Shown here one piece after another: positions 56,523-64,000 of a stretch of DNA of 64,000 nucleotides. Every line of letters starts with the position of its first letter. Positions within the stretch are counted from its first letter, which is position 1. The notes under the pieces were generated by a model, which worked only from the letters and a program-made list of their open reading frames with translations, was not told the DNA's origin and ran no database searches. This DNA is from JABFSA01 sp963827515 (GTDB lineage Bacteria; Acidobacteriota; Vicinamibacteria; Vicinamibacterales; UBA2999). Both the position numbers and the translations under genes were made by a program. The stretch spans positions 62,001 through 126,000 of the forward strand of contig CAWHBF010000028.1 in NCBI GenBank assembly GCA_963827515.1, in the 5' to 3' direction.

Positions 56523-57608
56523 CTACGACGCGTTCGTGAGCGTGGCGCTCTTCGACGCGATCACCGCCATCAACGAGTGCCACGATTGAACAAACGATGC
56601 TGCGCCGTCTCTCTGGAGCCGCGCCGCAAGGCCCTGCAGATCCACGCCGCCGTTGACAAACTTCGCCAAGATCTCCTCACAGTTCCCTCCGTCGGCTCGC
56701 AGAAGCCCGGAGATTTCGCCGTGATCGGCAAGCGCCTTCAACGTCGCTTCGGGGATGGTGTTGACCGTGAATGGTGCGGCCAGCGCCTTGATGTACAGGT
56801 CGGCAGAGACCTTCGGGTCCTTGGTGCCCGTACTGGCCCACAGGAGCCGCTGCGGCCGGGCGCCGGCGTTGTACACACGCTGCCACCGCGGCGAGCTGAG
56901 CACCGATCGGTACGCCTTGTAGGTGCGCTTGGCCATGGCGATGCCGAGCTGATTGCGCAGCGCATCTGACGCCGTCGCGGCAACGGCGGAGTCCCAGCGA
57001 CTGACGAAGACCGAGGCCACCGATGCGATGTCAGGCTTCAATCCGGCATCGATGCGGCGTTCGATCCCGCGCAAGAACGCTTCAGCGGCGGCGAAGTAGT
57101 GTTCGCGCGAGAACAGCAGAGTGACGTTGATCGGGATGCCGGCGAAGATGGCCTCTTCGATTGCGGGCAGCCCTTCGACGGTGCCCGGGATCTTGATCAT
57201 CAGGTTCGAACACGCGGCGCGGGCGAAGAGACTCTTCGCGGCCGCGATCGTTGCAGCCGTGTCGTAGGCGAGCAGCGGTGATACCTCGAGCGACACCCAT
57301 CCGTCTATGCCGTCGGTTCGGTCGTGAATGGGTCGAAAGAGCTCGGCGGCACGCGTGAGGTCGTCGATGGCCAGCTCGAAGAACAGCGATTCACCCGCTT
57401 TGCCCTGTCCGAGCTTTGCAGCGATCGCGCCGTCATATGCGACGCTGTTCTTGATCGCCTGCTCGAAGATCGTCGGGTTTGACGTGAGGCCGGTGACCGA
57501 GAGGTTGTCGATGTAGTGCTGCAGCGTTCCACGCGACAGCAGATCACGTGTGATGTTATCGAGCCACAGACTCTGGCCCAGTCGATGAAGCTGTCCCGTC
57601 GCCTTCAT
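56523..57608 (-). CDS. tal: Transaldolase
   Basis: 361 residues. LHRLGQSLWLDNITRDLL, SVTGLTSNPTIFEQAIKNS, VSLEVSPLLAYDTAATIAAA and NLMIKIPGTVEGLPAIEEAI (with the Schiff-base Lys) are the transaldolase signatures, and INVTLLFSREHYFAAAEAFL follows. It moves dihydroxyacetone units between sugar phosphates. The frame is open into the upstream HAD gene, but a TGATG overlap in the neighbouring frame and the normal transaldolase length argue that ATG at 57608 is the real start. Confidence 0.92.
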   Translation of the reverse strand: MKATGQLHRLGQSLWLDNITRDLLSRGTLQHYIDNLSVTGLTSNPTIFEQAIKNSVAYDGAIAAKLGQGKAGESLFFELAIDDLTRAAELFRPIHDRTDGIDGWVSLEVSPLLAYDTAATIAAAKSLFARAACSNLMIKIPGTVEGLPAIEEAIFAGIPINVTLLFSREHYFAAAEAFLRGIERRIDAGLKPDIASVASVFVSRWDSAVAATASDALRNQLGIAMAKRTYKAYRSVLSSPRWQRVYNAGARPQRLLWASTGTKDPKVSADLYIKALAAPFTVNTIPEATLKALADHGEISGLLRADGGNCEEILAKFVNGGVDLQGLAARLQRDGAASFVQSWHSLMAVIASKSATLTNAS

Positions 57609-58463
57609 CACGTCAGCCCCGGCCGGGTCGGTCCTGGGCAGGATGAACTGATTCACGGCGTTGGCGAAGCCCTCATCTTCGCAAGACGTGCTGACGTGCG
57701 TGGCTTGCCGCTGCACGTCCGCATTCGCATTGCCCATCGCGACACTCAGGCCGCTGCGCTGAAACATCAGCACGTCAGTGGCCTGGTCGCCGAGCGTCGC
57801 AATGGCCTCCGGCGGAATCTTCAGATATCGCGCCAGCCGATCGATGACCGTGCCCTTGTTGGCGGTGGGGTGTGTCACATCGAGGTAGTACGGTTGCGAT
57901 CGGCCAGCGGAAACCTGAGTGCCGAACGCGTTCTGAAGTTCCGCTTCACATCTGGCGACCTTGTCGTAGTCCTCACTGACGCCGACGATCTTGACAACGC
58001 CGCTGAGCATACCCTCGAATGAGGCGACCACGGTCGGCTTGCTCTGAGTGGTCGACGACTCGCGATCGACACGCGGCGCCTTCTGGGAACGGATGTACCA
58101 GTCTGTGGCGGTGTAGACCCACACGTCGAGACCGTGTCCCTCAATCGCCTCCACAATCGCAGGGACCACGTAATCGGGCAGTGCCCGTTCGTCGAGCACC
58201 GACAGGTCGGGGAGCAGGATGACGCCGCCGTTGAAGGCCGCCATCGGCATCGTCAGGCCGAGAGGCTTGACCAACATCCGGAGGCCTCGGGGTGGACGGC
58301 CGCTGCAGATCGTGAAAACGACCCCGCGCTCCCGCAAGAGGCCCACCGCCTGGATCGCGCGCTCGGTCAGCGCCTTCTCCTTGTTGACAAGCGTGCCGTC
58401 TACGTCGGCCAGCACCGCGGAGATTGGGTGGGCTATCTGACCGCGCCCTTCGACGTTGCCCAT
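57608..58463 (-). CDS. HAD-superfamily phosphatase (Cof type)
   Basis: About 285 residues. VLADVDGTLVNKEKALTERA carries the DxDGT nucleophile, VVFTICSGRPPRGLRMLVKP the second motif, and IATLGDQATDVLMFQRSGLS the third (G-D-x3-D). The Cof subtype dephosphorylates sugar or riboflavin phosphates. The gene has GAGAGGA before the ATG and is the first of the nine-gene operon. It reads through into tal without a stop as given; one extra base near 57617 would account for this and create a TGATG overlap, so a natural fusion is not claimed. Confidence 0.8.
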
Positions 58464-58651
58464 GGTGTTCCTCTCATGTGTGGAAAGCTACTCTGAGTCA
58501 GAGAGCAGCAGCCGTACCAGTTAGGGTCGTTCTGACCTGTGAAGGGAGGTGTAGGCTGTCAGCCCTTGCCGGCTGGATGCTGCCAGAGCCCCCAGCATCG
58601 CGTAGGACACCCGGAATGCCGTAGGGCGATCCCTGCGGCACTGCGCTCGTG

Positions 58652-59011
58652 TCATTCCGGATTGTGTCGGGGCGGAGTCTCGAGCGGACCATCGATGTGA
58701 CGCACCTCCGCGACGTAGTCCAGACCGCGCGTTTCCGTGACGAAATCGAACTGGACGGAGGGCGGCCGCTCTGCGGACTCCAGCACTTCGAGAAGCCGCG
58801 TGAACCGGCCCGAGCGGACACGCCGACGCATCGCGCCCTCGCTGGACCACTCTTCCACGTACCGCACGGTGGACCCGTCGCTCTCCTCGGTCCACACACG
58901 GCACCCGAGGCAACCCGGCTCGATGCGGGTGGCCGAAGCCAGCAAACGCAAGGCGTGAAGGAGTTGATCCGTTCCACCCGCCGGCACTACGAGCGCAACA
59001 GCTAGACGCAC
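58652..59011 (-). CDS. ABM-domain (antibiotic biosynthesis monooxygenase-like) protein
   Basis: 119 residues. A ferredoxin-like ABM/YgiN domain is clear: LAVALVVPAGGTDQLLHALR, GCLGCRVWTEESDGSTVRYV and EEWSSEGAMRRRVRSGRFT. Such small dimeric proteins are haem-degrading or quinol oxidases, or scavengers of reactive compounds. The conserved Asn/His set cannot be fixed from one sequence. It is divergent from no neighbour and lies 188 bases upstream of the pentose phosphate operon, outside it. GTG at 59011 is preferred; no strong ribosome site. Confidence 0.75.
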   Translation of the reverse strand: MRLAVALVVPAGGTDQLLHALRLLASATRIEPGCLGCRVWTEESDGSTVRYVEEWSSEGAMRRRVRSGRFTRLLEVLESAERPPSVQFDFVTETRGLDYVAEVRHIDGPLETPPRHNPE

Positions 59012-59178
59012 CAAGCGGGAGCTATGAGCAGTACGCGTTCCAGGCGAAAAAGGCCTGCGGGCCCAGCTTCTATGTCACTGCAAACGTTCGAGTTGTCGTC
59101 GATCGACGAGTGCTCGACAACGGCCGCGGACGCGCGTACATCCCCCAGAATCACGGAGGGAACCCCGGGATGTCGGAG

Positions 59179-60741
59179 TCAGCGCTGCGGACGTTGGAGT
59201 CCCAGCTTCGCCATGCGCGTCTCGAGCGTCGTGGCCTTGAGCCCAAGCTGATCGGCGGCGCCGCCGGCGCCGCGAATCCGCCACCTGGTATTGTCGAGCA
59301 CGCTCCTGATATGCTCACGCTCCACGTCGGCGAGCCTCACGCTCCGTCGCGCGACGGCGGTCGAGCTCTGGTGCGGTATCGCCACGGTCAAACGTGGGCC
59401 GTTGGCGCCGATGACCGCGCGCTCCACCAGATTCCGCAACTCGCGGACGTTGCCCGGCCAGGGATATCGTTGCAGCATTTCGATGTTGTCTTTGGCGATC
59501 GACTCCACGCGCTTGCCGAACGCCGCCGAGAAGTCCTCCACGAAACGCCAGAGCAGCATCGGAATGTCTTCGGTCCGCTCGCGCAGGGGCGGCACCCGAA
59601 TCGGAAAGACATTCAAGCGGTAATACAGGTCTTCACGGAACGTGTCGGCCTCGATTCGTTTCTCGAGATCCCGATGCGTGGCGGCGATGATTCGAGTGTC
59701 GATCTTGGTTGGCTTCGAACTGCCGAGACGCTCGATCTGCCTGTCCTCGAGCACGCGAAGGAGCTTGACCTGGGCGTCGGCCGGCAGGTCGCCAATCTCG
59801 TCCAGGAAGATCGTCGATTTGTCGGCGAGCTCGAAGCGCCCGACCTGGCGGGACAGTGCCCCCGTATAGGCGCCCTTTTCGCGGCCAAACAGTTCGCTTT
59901 CAATCAGCGTGGCCGGAATGGCAGCACAGTTGACGCGAACCATGGCGCGGCCGCGGCGCCGGCTCAGCTCATGAATCTGCGACGCAAACACCTCTTTCCC
60001 TGAGCCGGTCTCGCCCAGGAGGAGGACCGTCGCGTCGGTCTCGGCCACCTGGCGCACCTGCTCCTCCACGCGACGAATGGCGGCGCTCTGGCCGACGCCC
60101 GAGGTGTCGAGAGTTCTTTCGACGTCACGCCGCGGACACGCGTTCTCCGACCGGAGCTGGTCGCCCAGGCGTTCCACCTCGGCCAGCGCCGAGCGAAGGG
60201 CCTCCTCACTGAGCCGACGGCCGAGCAGACCGGTGATGGTGCCCGCCGCAAGACGCAGGCGCTGAAGGACCTCAGGAGACCACTTCCGCGCGCGGCGCGT
60301 CACGCCGAAGCTCACTACCCCGACGATCCGCTCCCCCACCGAGAGCGGGAGCAGAACGGTCGACTTGAGGTGGAAACGATACAAACTTGCGCGGTCGGTG
60401 CCATCCGGCAATTCGTCCGGGCTCGAAAGGGATACCAGCTCGCCGGCCTTCAGCCTCTCCAGAATCCGCGGGAAGCTCTCCCTGATCGACAGGCGCGCAG
60501 GGGGCGCCGGAACCTCGGGGCGCCACCAGGCGTGTGTGCATATCAGGTCGGCATCAGCACCGAGCTCGAACAGCGTGCTCCCGTCCAGATCGAGCGCTTC
60601 CACGACGCAGCGTTGAGCCTCGCAGATTGCGGGGTCTGCTCCGGTCGTGAACGGTTCGACGACGCGCACCGTTCCCTTGTGCTTCGGCGGCTGTTCCGTC
60701 CGGTGGACGCAACTCCAATCCGCGTGAACCCTCGCCACCAA
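59179..60741 (-). CDS. Sigma-54-dependent activator with GAF domain (NtrC/FhlA type)
   Basis: 520 residues. A GAF-like sensor (about 25-175) has VVEALDLDGSTLFELGADAD and VLLPLSVGERIVGVVSFG. The AAA+ central domain (about 210-435) has VLLLGETGSGKEVFASQIH (Walker A), NCAAIPATLIESELFGREKG, the GAYTGA loop that contacts sigma-54, FLDEIGDLPADAQVKLLRVL (Walker B) and TFREDLYYRLNVFPIRVPPL. A Fis-type helix-turn-helix ends the protein (about 475-520), RWRIRGAGGAADQLGLKATT. It responds to a small ligand and activates sigma-54 promoters; the target genes are not evident nearby. Start uncertain: TTG at 60741 or GTG at 60738. Confidence 0.92.
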   Translation of the reverse strand: MVARVHADWSCVHRTEQPPKHKGTVRVVEPFTTGADPAICEAQRCVVEALDLDGSTLFELGADADLICTHAWWRPEVPAPPARLSIRESFPRILERLKAGELVSLSSPDELPDGTDRASLYRFHLKSTVLLPLSVGERIVGVVSFGVTRRARKWSPEVLQRLRLAAGTITGLLGRRLSEEALRSALAEVERLGDQLRSENACPRRDVERTLDTSGVGQSAAIRRVEEQVRQVAETDATVLLLGETGSGKEVFASQIHELSRRRGRAMVRVNCAAIPATLIESELFGREKGAYTGALSRQVGRFELADKSTIFLDEIGDLPADAQVKLLRVLEDRQIERLGSSKPTKIDTRIIAATHRDLEKRIEADTFREDLYYRLNVFPIRVPPLRERTEDIPMLLWRFVEDFSAAFGKRVESIAKDNIEMLQRYPWPGNVRELRNLVERAVIGANGPRLTVAIPHQSSTAVARRSVRLADVEREHIRSVLDNTRWRIRGAGGAADQLGLKATTLETRMAKLGLQRPQR

Positions 60742-61182
60742 ACCGCTCTGCGGTTGGGGGCAGGGCGACCTCGCCTTCAGTTGGAATTGGACACAGCATT
60801 GGGATGCACGAGCTTCATCACAGGTCGTGCCGTCCCCAACCGCGTGGCAAGAAGGCCGGTAAGAGGTTTGTAATGAGCAGGATTCAGGTGGTCTGGTGGA
60901 GTCCTCTCCGGCAGGCGAGGGTCTGGGATCACCGTCTATGGTGGCGCCTTCCGAAATCTGGTGACAGGGCAGATTTCCGTTACCGCGCTGAGCGCGGCGG
61001 GTGGGCAGAACGGATGTGACCGCCTCGGTGAGAGAAGTCCCGTCAGAGCGTTCGTCGCATGTTCGCTCCTACAGCCACAACCGAATACAGGGAGCATACG
61101 CGGCCGACATCGCAGCGGTGCCGGTCGCGGTTGCACGCGTGGACCAGGCGGCGGCAGGGCCTCCGTCAGTCCGCGTCCGGCT
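60742..61182. other. Intergenic region with no supported gene
   Basis: 441 bases between the sigma-54 activator start and the following secreted gene's stop. Frames here overlap on both strands and lack motifs. A small hairpin AACCGC-TCT-GCGGTT at 60741-60755 lies at the activator's start. No sigma-54 -24/-12 promoter was convincingly seen. Confidence 0.4.
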
Positions 61183-61749
61183 CTACTTGGTCTTCTTGAC
61201 CGCCGTCAGCCGGACGACCTCGGCACCGTAGTCCTCCACGACGAACGCACTCTGATTCAACCTGAGCCTCGCCGCGGGCGCGAGTGTCCCGGAGCCGTTC
61301 CCTTGGGCATCGACCTCGATGTCGATCACGGCAAAGTCGTAGCCCTCGCGTGGTTTGGCCCCAGGCGCGGCTGCACCGACGAACAACAGCGGCTGATCGG
61401 TGAGGATCGTCAGCAGCCTGCCGGCGCCGACAGGTCGTTCGATCGTGAAGCGCGTCGGCGTGGCGTTGCCGGTGCCGATCCGCACCGTGCCGGTTGGTTT
61501 GACGCCCTCGAGCCCCTTCCGGAGTGCGGCCGCCCCGCCGGCCTTGAACGCATTCGCCAAAGACCCGGCTTCGCTCTCGGACATCTTGCGGTCGACCGTG
61601 ATGGTCAACGGAGCGCTCGCCGATTTGCCATCGGCGGTCTTGACCACCGCCGTTGCGGTGAAGACCTCAGCTGCCGACTGCCCGTACGTGGACGCAGGAA
61701 TCATCACAAAGGCGCCCAGCAGCGCCGTCGCACCAAGTATCTTGTTCAT
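61183..61749 (-). CDS. Secreted protein of unknown function
   Basis: 188 residues from the preferred ATG. Signal peptide MNKILGATALLGAFVMIPAS to YGQS, then alternating beta and helix: VFTATAVVKTADGKSASAPL, SEAGSLANAFKAGGAAALRK, GVKPTGTVRIGTGNATPTRF and VVEDYGAEVVRLTAVKKTK. The Ala-rich tandem helix suggests a small chaperone- or usher-like fold, but no family is recognised. GAGGGG upstream supports GTG 61752 or ATG 61749. Confidence 0.7.
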   Translation of the reverse strand: MNKILGATALLGAFVMIPASTYGQSAAEVFTATAVVKTADGKSASAPLTITVDRKMSESEAGSLANAFKAGGAAALRKGLEGVKPTGTVRIGTGNATPTRFTIERPVGAGRLLTILTDQPLLFVGAAAPGAKPREGYDFAVIDIEVDAQGNGSGTLAPAARLRLNQSAFVVEDYGAEVVRLTAVKKTK

Positions 61750-61994
61750 CACGGTCAATACCCCTCTCGAGTACGCGGTTATTAGGAGCGTCGAACACTA
61801 GCAACCCACGTTCCGTCGGCCGCAGGCCCGCAAGTGGCCTCGATTGGCACAACGCACGCTCAGTGCCTACGGCATCTGGGGTTGGCTCCGCTATTCCGGG
61901 GGGCGACGTCGATGTCGTTCGGTCCGCCAGCCGACTGGCGCCGCTCCAACTCGAATCCCCCAGCGTCATGACCTCGTCTGGGTCGGGAATCTGG

Positions 61995-62170
61995 GCGACT
62001 GGCACGACGTCGTGCATCAGCTGCCACGCGGTGGGTGGCACGGTCGGCACCGGCGTCTTCGGCACCGAACTCACCCACTCTCATGAGCCGGGACACCCTG
62101 GGTTCCGGCGCCGCGCTCAACACACCCGAGAACCTGCGGACCTGCGGAAGGTCACGAAGGACGGGAAATT
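61995..62170 (+). pseudogene. coxB: Cytochrome c oxidase subunit II C-terminal remnant
   Basis: A haem c box TSCISCHAVGGT (TGC codon at 62013) is followed by GVFGTELTH. After one extra base near 62079 the frame reads LMSRDTLGSGAALNTPENLR and then degrades. CxxCH with T-H-L-M-S-R and N-T-P-E-N-L is the cytochrome c tail of caa3-type CoxB. Only about 55 codons remain; the CuA domain and start are absent and the space to the neighbours cannot hold them. It is a leftover of a deleted terminal oxidase gene. The rest of 61759-62318 shows no gene. Confidence 0.65.
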
Positions 62171-62318
62171 GATGCTCGGCGTCACCATCGGCCGTGAGCA
62201 GCGCAACCGGCAAGGCTGTCCGGCCGCGAATCCGCCTCACTCGCATCGCATGCCGGACTGGCACGCCGCGTGCTCAGGCACCTGAACCGGTAGTGTTTTT
62301 TTTGACAGGATGGTTTTG

Positions 62319-62894
62319 ATGACGTCGAATTCCCTCGTTCTGGACTCCGCGATACGGGCGCGCCGCACGTTGCGGGCCGTCATCGTTGGACTGTTCGCAG
62401 TCGTCTGTGCGCTTGCCTGCCCGTCGGCCGCGCATGCCTCCTTAATGTCCCCCGAGCTCGAAGACACGGTGGCGAGCTACCTCGCCGTCTTCATCATCTT
62501 CTTCGTCCCGGTTCTGGCCATCGTCCTGTTCTGGCTGGTGCACATCCTCCCGGAGCAGATCGCGCACAAAAATCACCATCCGCAGTTCGAAGCCATCCGG
62601 ACCCTGTGCCTGTTGTCGCTCGTTTTCGGAGGCCTTCTCTGGCCGCTGGCCTGGATCTGGGCGTACACGAAGCCGGTCGGCTACAAACTGGCCTATGGAA
62701 CCGACAAGCATCCCGACTACTACAAGGAGCACGGCCTGCCAGAGCCGGACAGCGCCACCGCCGATATCCGCCAACGCGTGACCGCTCTGCAGGAACGCGG
62801 CGTCCCAACCAGTGAGATCGATGCCATTCGCGCCGACCTGGCGGCGATCGAGTCACGTCTGGCCTCGAACCTGACACGGAGTGAGGGGGTCTAG
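62319..62894 (+). CDS. DUF3302-like inner-membrane protein
   Basis: 191 residues. An N-terminal signal-like helix ends in PSAAHAS. Two further helices are YLAVFIIFFVPVLAIVLFWL (about 50-70) and TLCLLSLVFGGLLWPLAWIW (about 95-115), separated by the conserved HILPEQIAHKNHHPQFEAIR. The C-terminal half is a charged coiled coil (IRQRVTALQERGVPTSEIDA). It fits the small DUF3302/YiaW-like family that is co-encoded with HlyD-type periplasmic adaptors. ATG at 62319 has AGGA eight bases upstream. The next gene starts on the last base of its stop. Confidence 0.75.
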   Translation: MTSNSLVLDSAIRARRTLRAVIVGLFAVVCALACPSAAHASLMSPELEDTVASYLAVFIIFFVPVLAIVLFWLVHILPEQIAHKNHHPQFEAIRTLCLLSLVFGGLLWPLAWIWAYTKPVGYKLAYGTDKHPDYYKEHGLPEPDSATADIRQRVTALQERGVPTSEIDAIRADLAAIESRLASNLTRSEGV

Positions 62895-64000
62895 TGGAGG
62901 CGATACTTCTCGCCATCTATTCGTTTTTCGTCTGGCTGATTTTCATCAAGTTCAAGTGGCTGCCGTGGACGACGCCATGGAAGGTCGGGGTCTGCATCGT
63001 CCCAGTGGTCGCCCTGACGGCAATGATCCTTCTACTGAATATCTTCGCGCCGACGACCTCCGACGTCAGGGTCGTGAAATACGTCGTGCCCATCGTGTCG
63101 CAGGTCAAGGGGCGGGTGATCGAAGTGCCGGTGGAAAACAACCGGCCCGTCAAGAAAGGCGACGTGCTGTTCCGGGTGGACCCGACCCCGTATGAGAACG
63201 ACGTTCGTTCGCTCGAGGCGCAGCTGGTGGCGGACGAGGCAAGGGTTCGGGCCGAGCAGGCCAAGGTCGGCGAAGTGCAGACACGCTTGCCCGACGCCGA
63301 GGCCGGCGAGCGCGAGCTCGGCGAGCAGCTCAACCAGGCGACGAGCCAGGTCGCGGCACTGCAAGCCTCGCTGGAACTGGCGAGGACGCGCGTTGCGCAG
63401 AACACCGAACTTGCGAAGGCCGGCGCTGGGAATCGCTTCGACCTGGAGCAGGCTCAGACGACCGTCAACGAGCTCACCTCGCAGATCGCCGCGGCGCGCG
63501 CGGCCGAGCAGCAGATCAGGGAAAAGCTGTCCGGACGAATAAACGGGGACCTCGCGACCGTGGCGGGGGCCAAGGCGCAGACGACAACAGCGCAGGCGCA
63601 GGTACTGGTCGCCCAGGCGCAGGCCGACACGACGCGCGCCCAGCTCGGGAACGCCCGTTGGAACCTGGAGCAGACGACCGTGGTCGCTCCCGGTAACGGC
63701 ATCATGGTGAACGTGATGCTCCGACCGGGCTTCATGGTCACCGGCATTGCGTTCAACGAGGTCATGACCTTCGTGGATGACGAGTACCAGGTGTTCGCGC
63801 TGTACGCCCAGAACGAACTGCACCAGGTCGCGCCGGGAAACGAAGCGGAAATCTTTCTGACCACGCATCCAGGCGCGATCGTCAAAGCGCACGTGGACTC
63901 GATCATCTGGGCGCAGGGACAGGGGCAGGTGGATGCGTCCGGCGATCTTCCTCGGACGACCTTCACCGCGCCTCCTGGCCGGTTTCCAGTCAAGCTCATC
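62894..64000 (+). CDS. HlyD-family membrane-fusion/adaptor protein (YiaV-like), partial
   Basis: At least 369 residues, cut by the window end. Inner-membrane helices near the start (EAILLAIYSFFVWLIFIKF and VGVCIVPVVALTAMILLL) are followed by the biotinyl-lipoyl-like half VSQVKGRVIEVPVENNRPVK and KGDVLFRVDPTPYENDVRSL. A long alpha-hairpin follows (about 95-245), with ALQASLELARTRVAQNTELA and NELTSQIAAARAAEQQIREK. Then come the second lipoyl half, WNLEQTTVVAPGNGIMVNVM, and a beta-barrel domain. Members connect inner-membrane transporters to the outer membrane or act alone with a DUF3302 partner. GTG starts one base overlapping the upstream stop, with GAGGGGG before it. Confidence 0.92.
   Translation, partial: MEAILLAIYSFFVWLIFIKFKWLPWTTPWKVGVCIVPVVALTAMILLLNIFAPTTSDVRVVKYVVPIVSQVKGRVIEVPVENNRPVKKGDVLFRVDPTPYENDVRSLEAQLVADEARVRAEQAKVGEVQTRLPDAEAGERELGEQLNQATSQVAALQASLELARTRVAQNTELAKAGAGNRFDLEQAQTTVNELTSQIAAARAAEQQIREKLSGRINGDLATVAGAKAQTTTAQAQVLVAQAQADTTRAQLGNARWNLEQTTVVAPGNGIMVNVMLRPGFMVTGIAFNEVMTFVDDEYQVFALYAQNELHQVAPGNEAEIFLTTHPGAIVKAHVDSIIWAQGQGQVDASGDLPRTTFTAPPGRFPVKLI

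Noticed and set aside
59110..60003. Plus-strand frame antisense to the sigma-54 activator
   Set aside because: It mirrors the AAA+ domain and has no signal, motif or ribosome site.
61863..62285. A complete new cytochrome c gene
   Set aside because: Only the haem box and about 30 following residues match; the rest degrades and no signal peptide is present, so it is a coxB remnant.

Overview
The window looks like a chromosomal segment of a GC-rich, Gram-negative soil bacterium, most likely an acidobacterium of the Vicinamibacteria type. The evidence is a TonB-dependent receptor with an N-terminal carboxypeptidase-regulatory-like domain, several DUF6152-like secreted proteins, many Sec, Tat and lipoprotein signals, outer-membrane barrels ending in Phe, and small palindromic repeat elements. 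This is inference from gene content; no rRNA or tRNA gene was recognised. 

Layout. 1-7.9 kb: a decayed class D sortase next to a protein with an LPSTA sorting signal, a lipocalin-like secreted protein, a DUF3943 protein, a small barrel, a universal stress protein and a lipoprotein with two class II aldolase domains. 8-14.5 kb: a membrane protein convergent with a 1172-residue unknown hydrolase, then a GNAT acetyltransferase and an FAD-linked oxidase. 14.5-20 kb: PhoD phosphatase and a translationally coupled polysaccharide operon (deacetylase, GH39-like, glucoamylase-like). 20-22.2 kb: NfeD-type protease and slipin. 22.3-37.6 kb: an accessory region of exported proteins: four members of a family with a G-x-WEGDTLVV-type core, three DUF6152-like proteins, a class II aldolase, a Tat-exported ThDP enzyme beside a di-haem cytochrome c, a beta-propeller and a TonB-dependent receptor. 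37.8-46 kb: a PRC-barrel protein, two outer-membrane proteins, a hybrid histidine kinase with an AhpD-like front domain, a Tat-exported class II aldolase and NhaA. 46-58.5 kb: a nine-gene operon carrying the oxidative and non-oxidative pentose phosphate pathway, a glucosidase and a polyphosphate/ROK glucokinase. 58.6-64 kb: an ABM-domain protein, a GAF/sigma-54 activator, a secreted protein, a coxB remnant and the start of a DUF3302/HlyD-type membrane pair.

How genes work together. The pentose phosphate operon is self-consistent: the glucosidase releases glucose, the kinase makes glucose 6-phosphate, Pgi links it to fructose 6-phosphate, Zwf-Pgl-Gnd oxidise it, and Tal and Tkt recycle the pentoses. 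The exported-protein region resembles a periplasmic catabolic island (receptor for uptake; aldolase, ThDP enzyme and cytochrome for conversion), but its substrate cannot be read from sequence.

Caveat on quality. More than twenty reading-frame breaks were found, and every one that could be resolved is repaired by removing one base, never by adding one. That bias fits insertion-type sequencing error better than gene decay. Genes marked as frameshifted are therefore probably intact in the organism, and two apparent gene fusions (Gnd-Zwf and HAD-transaldolase) are probably artefacts.
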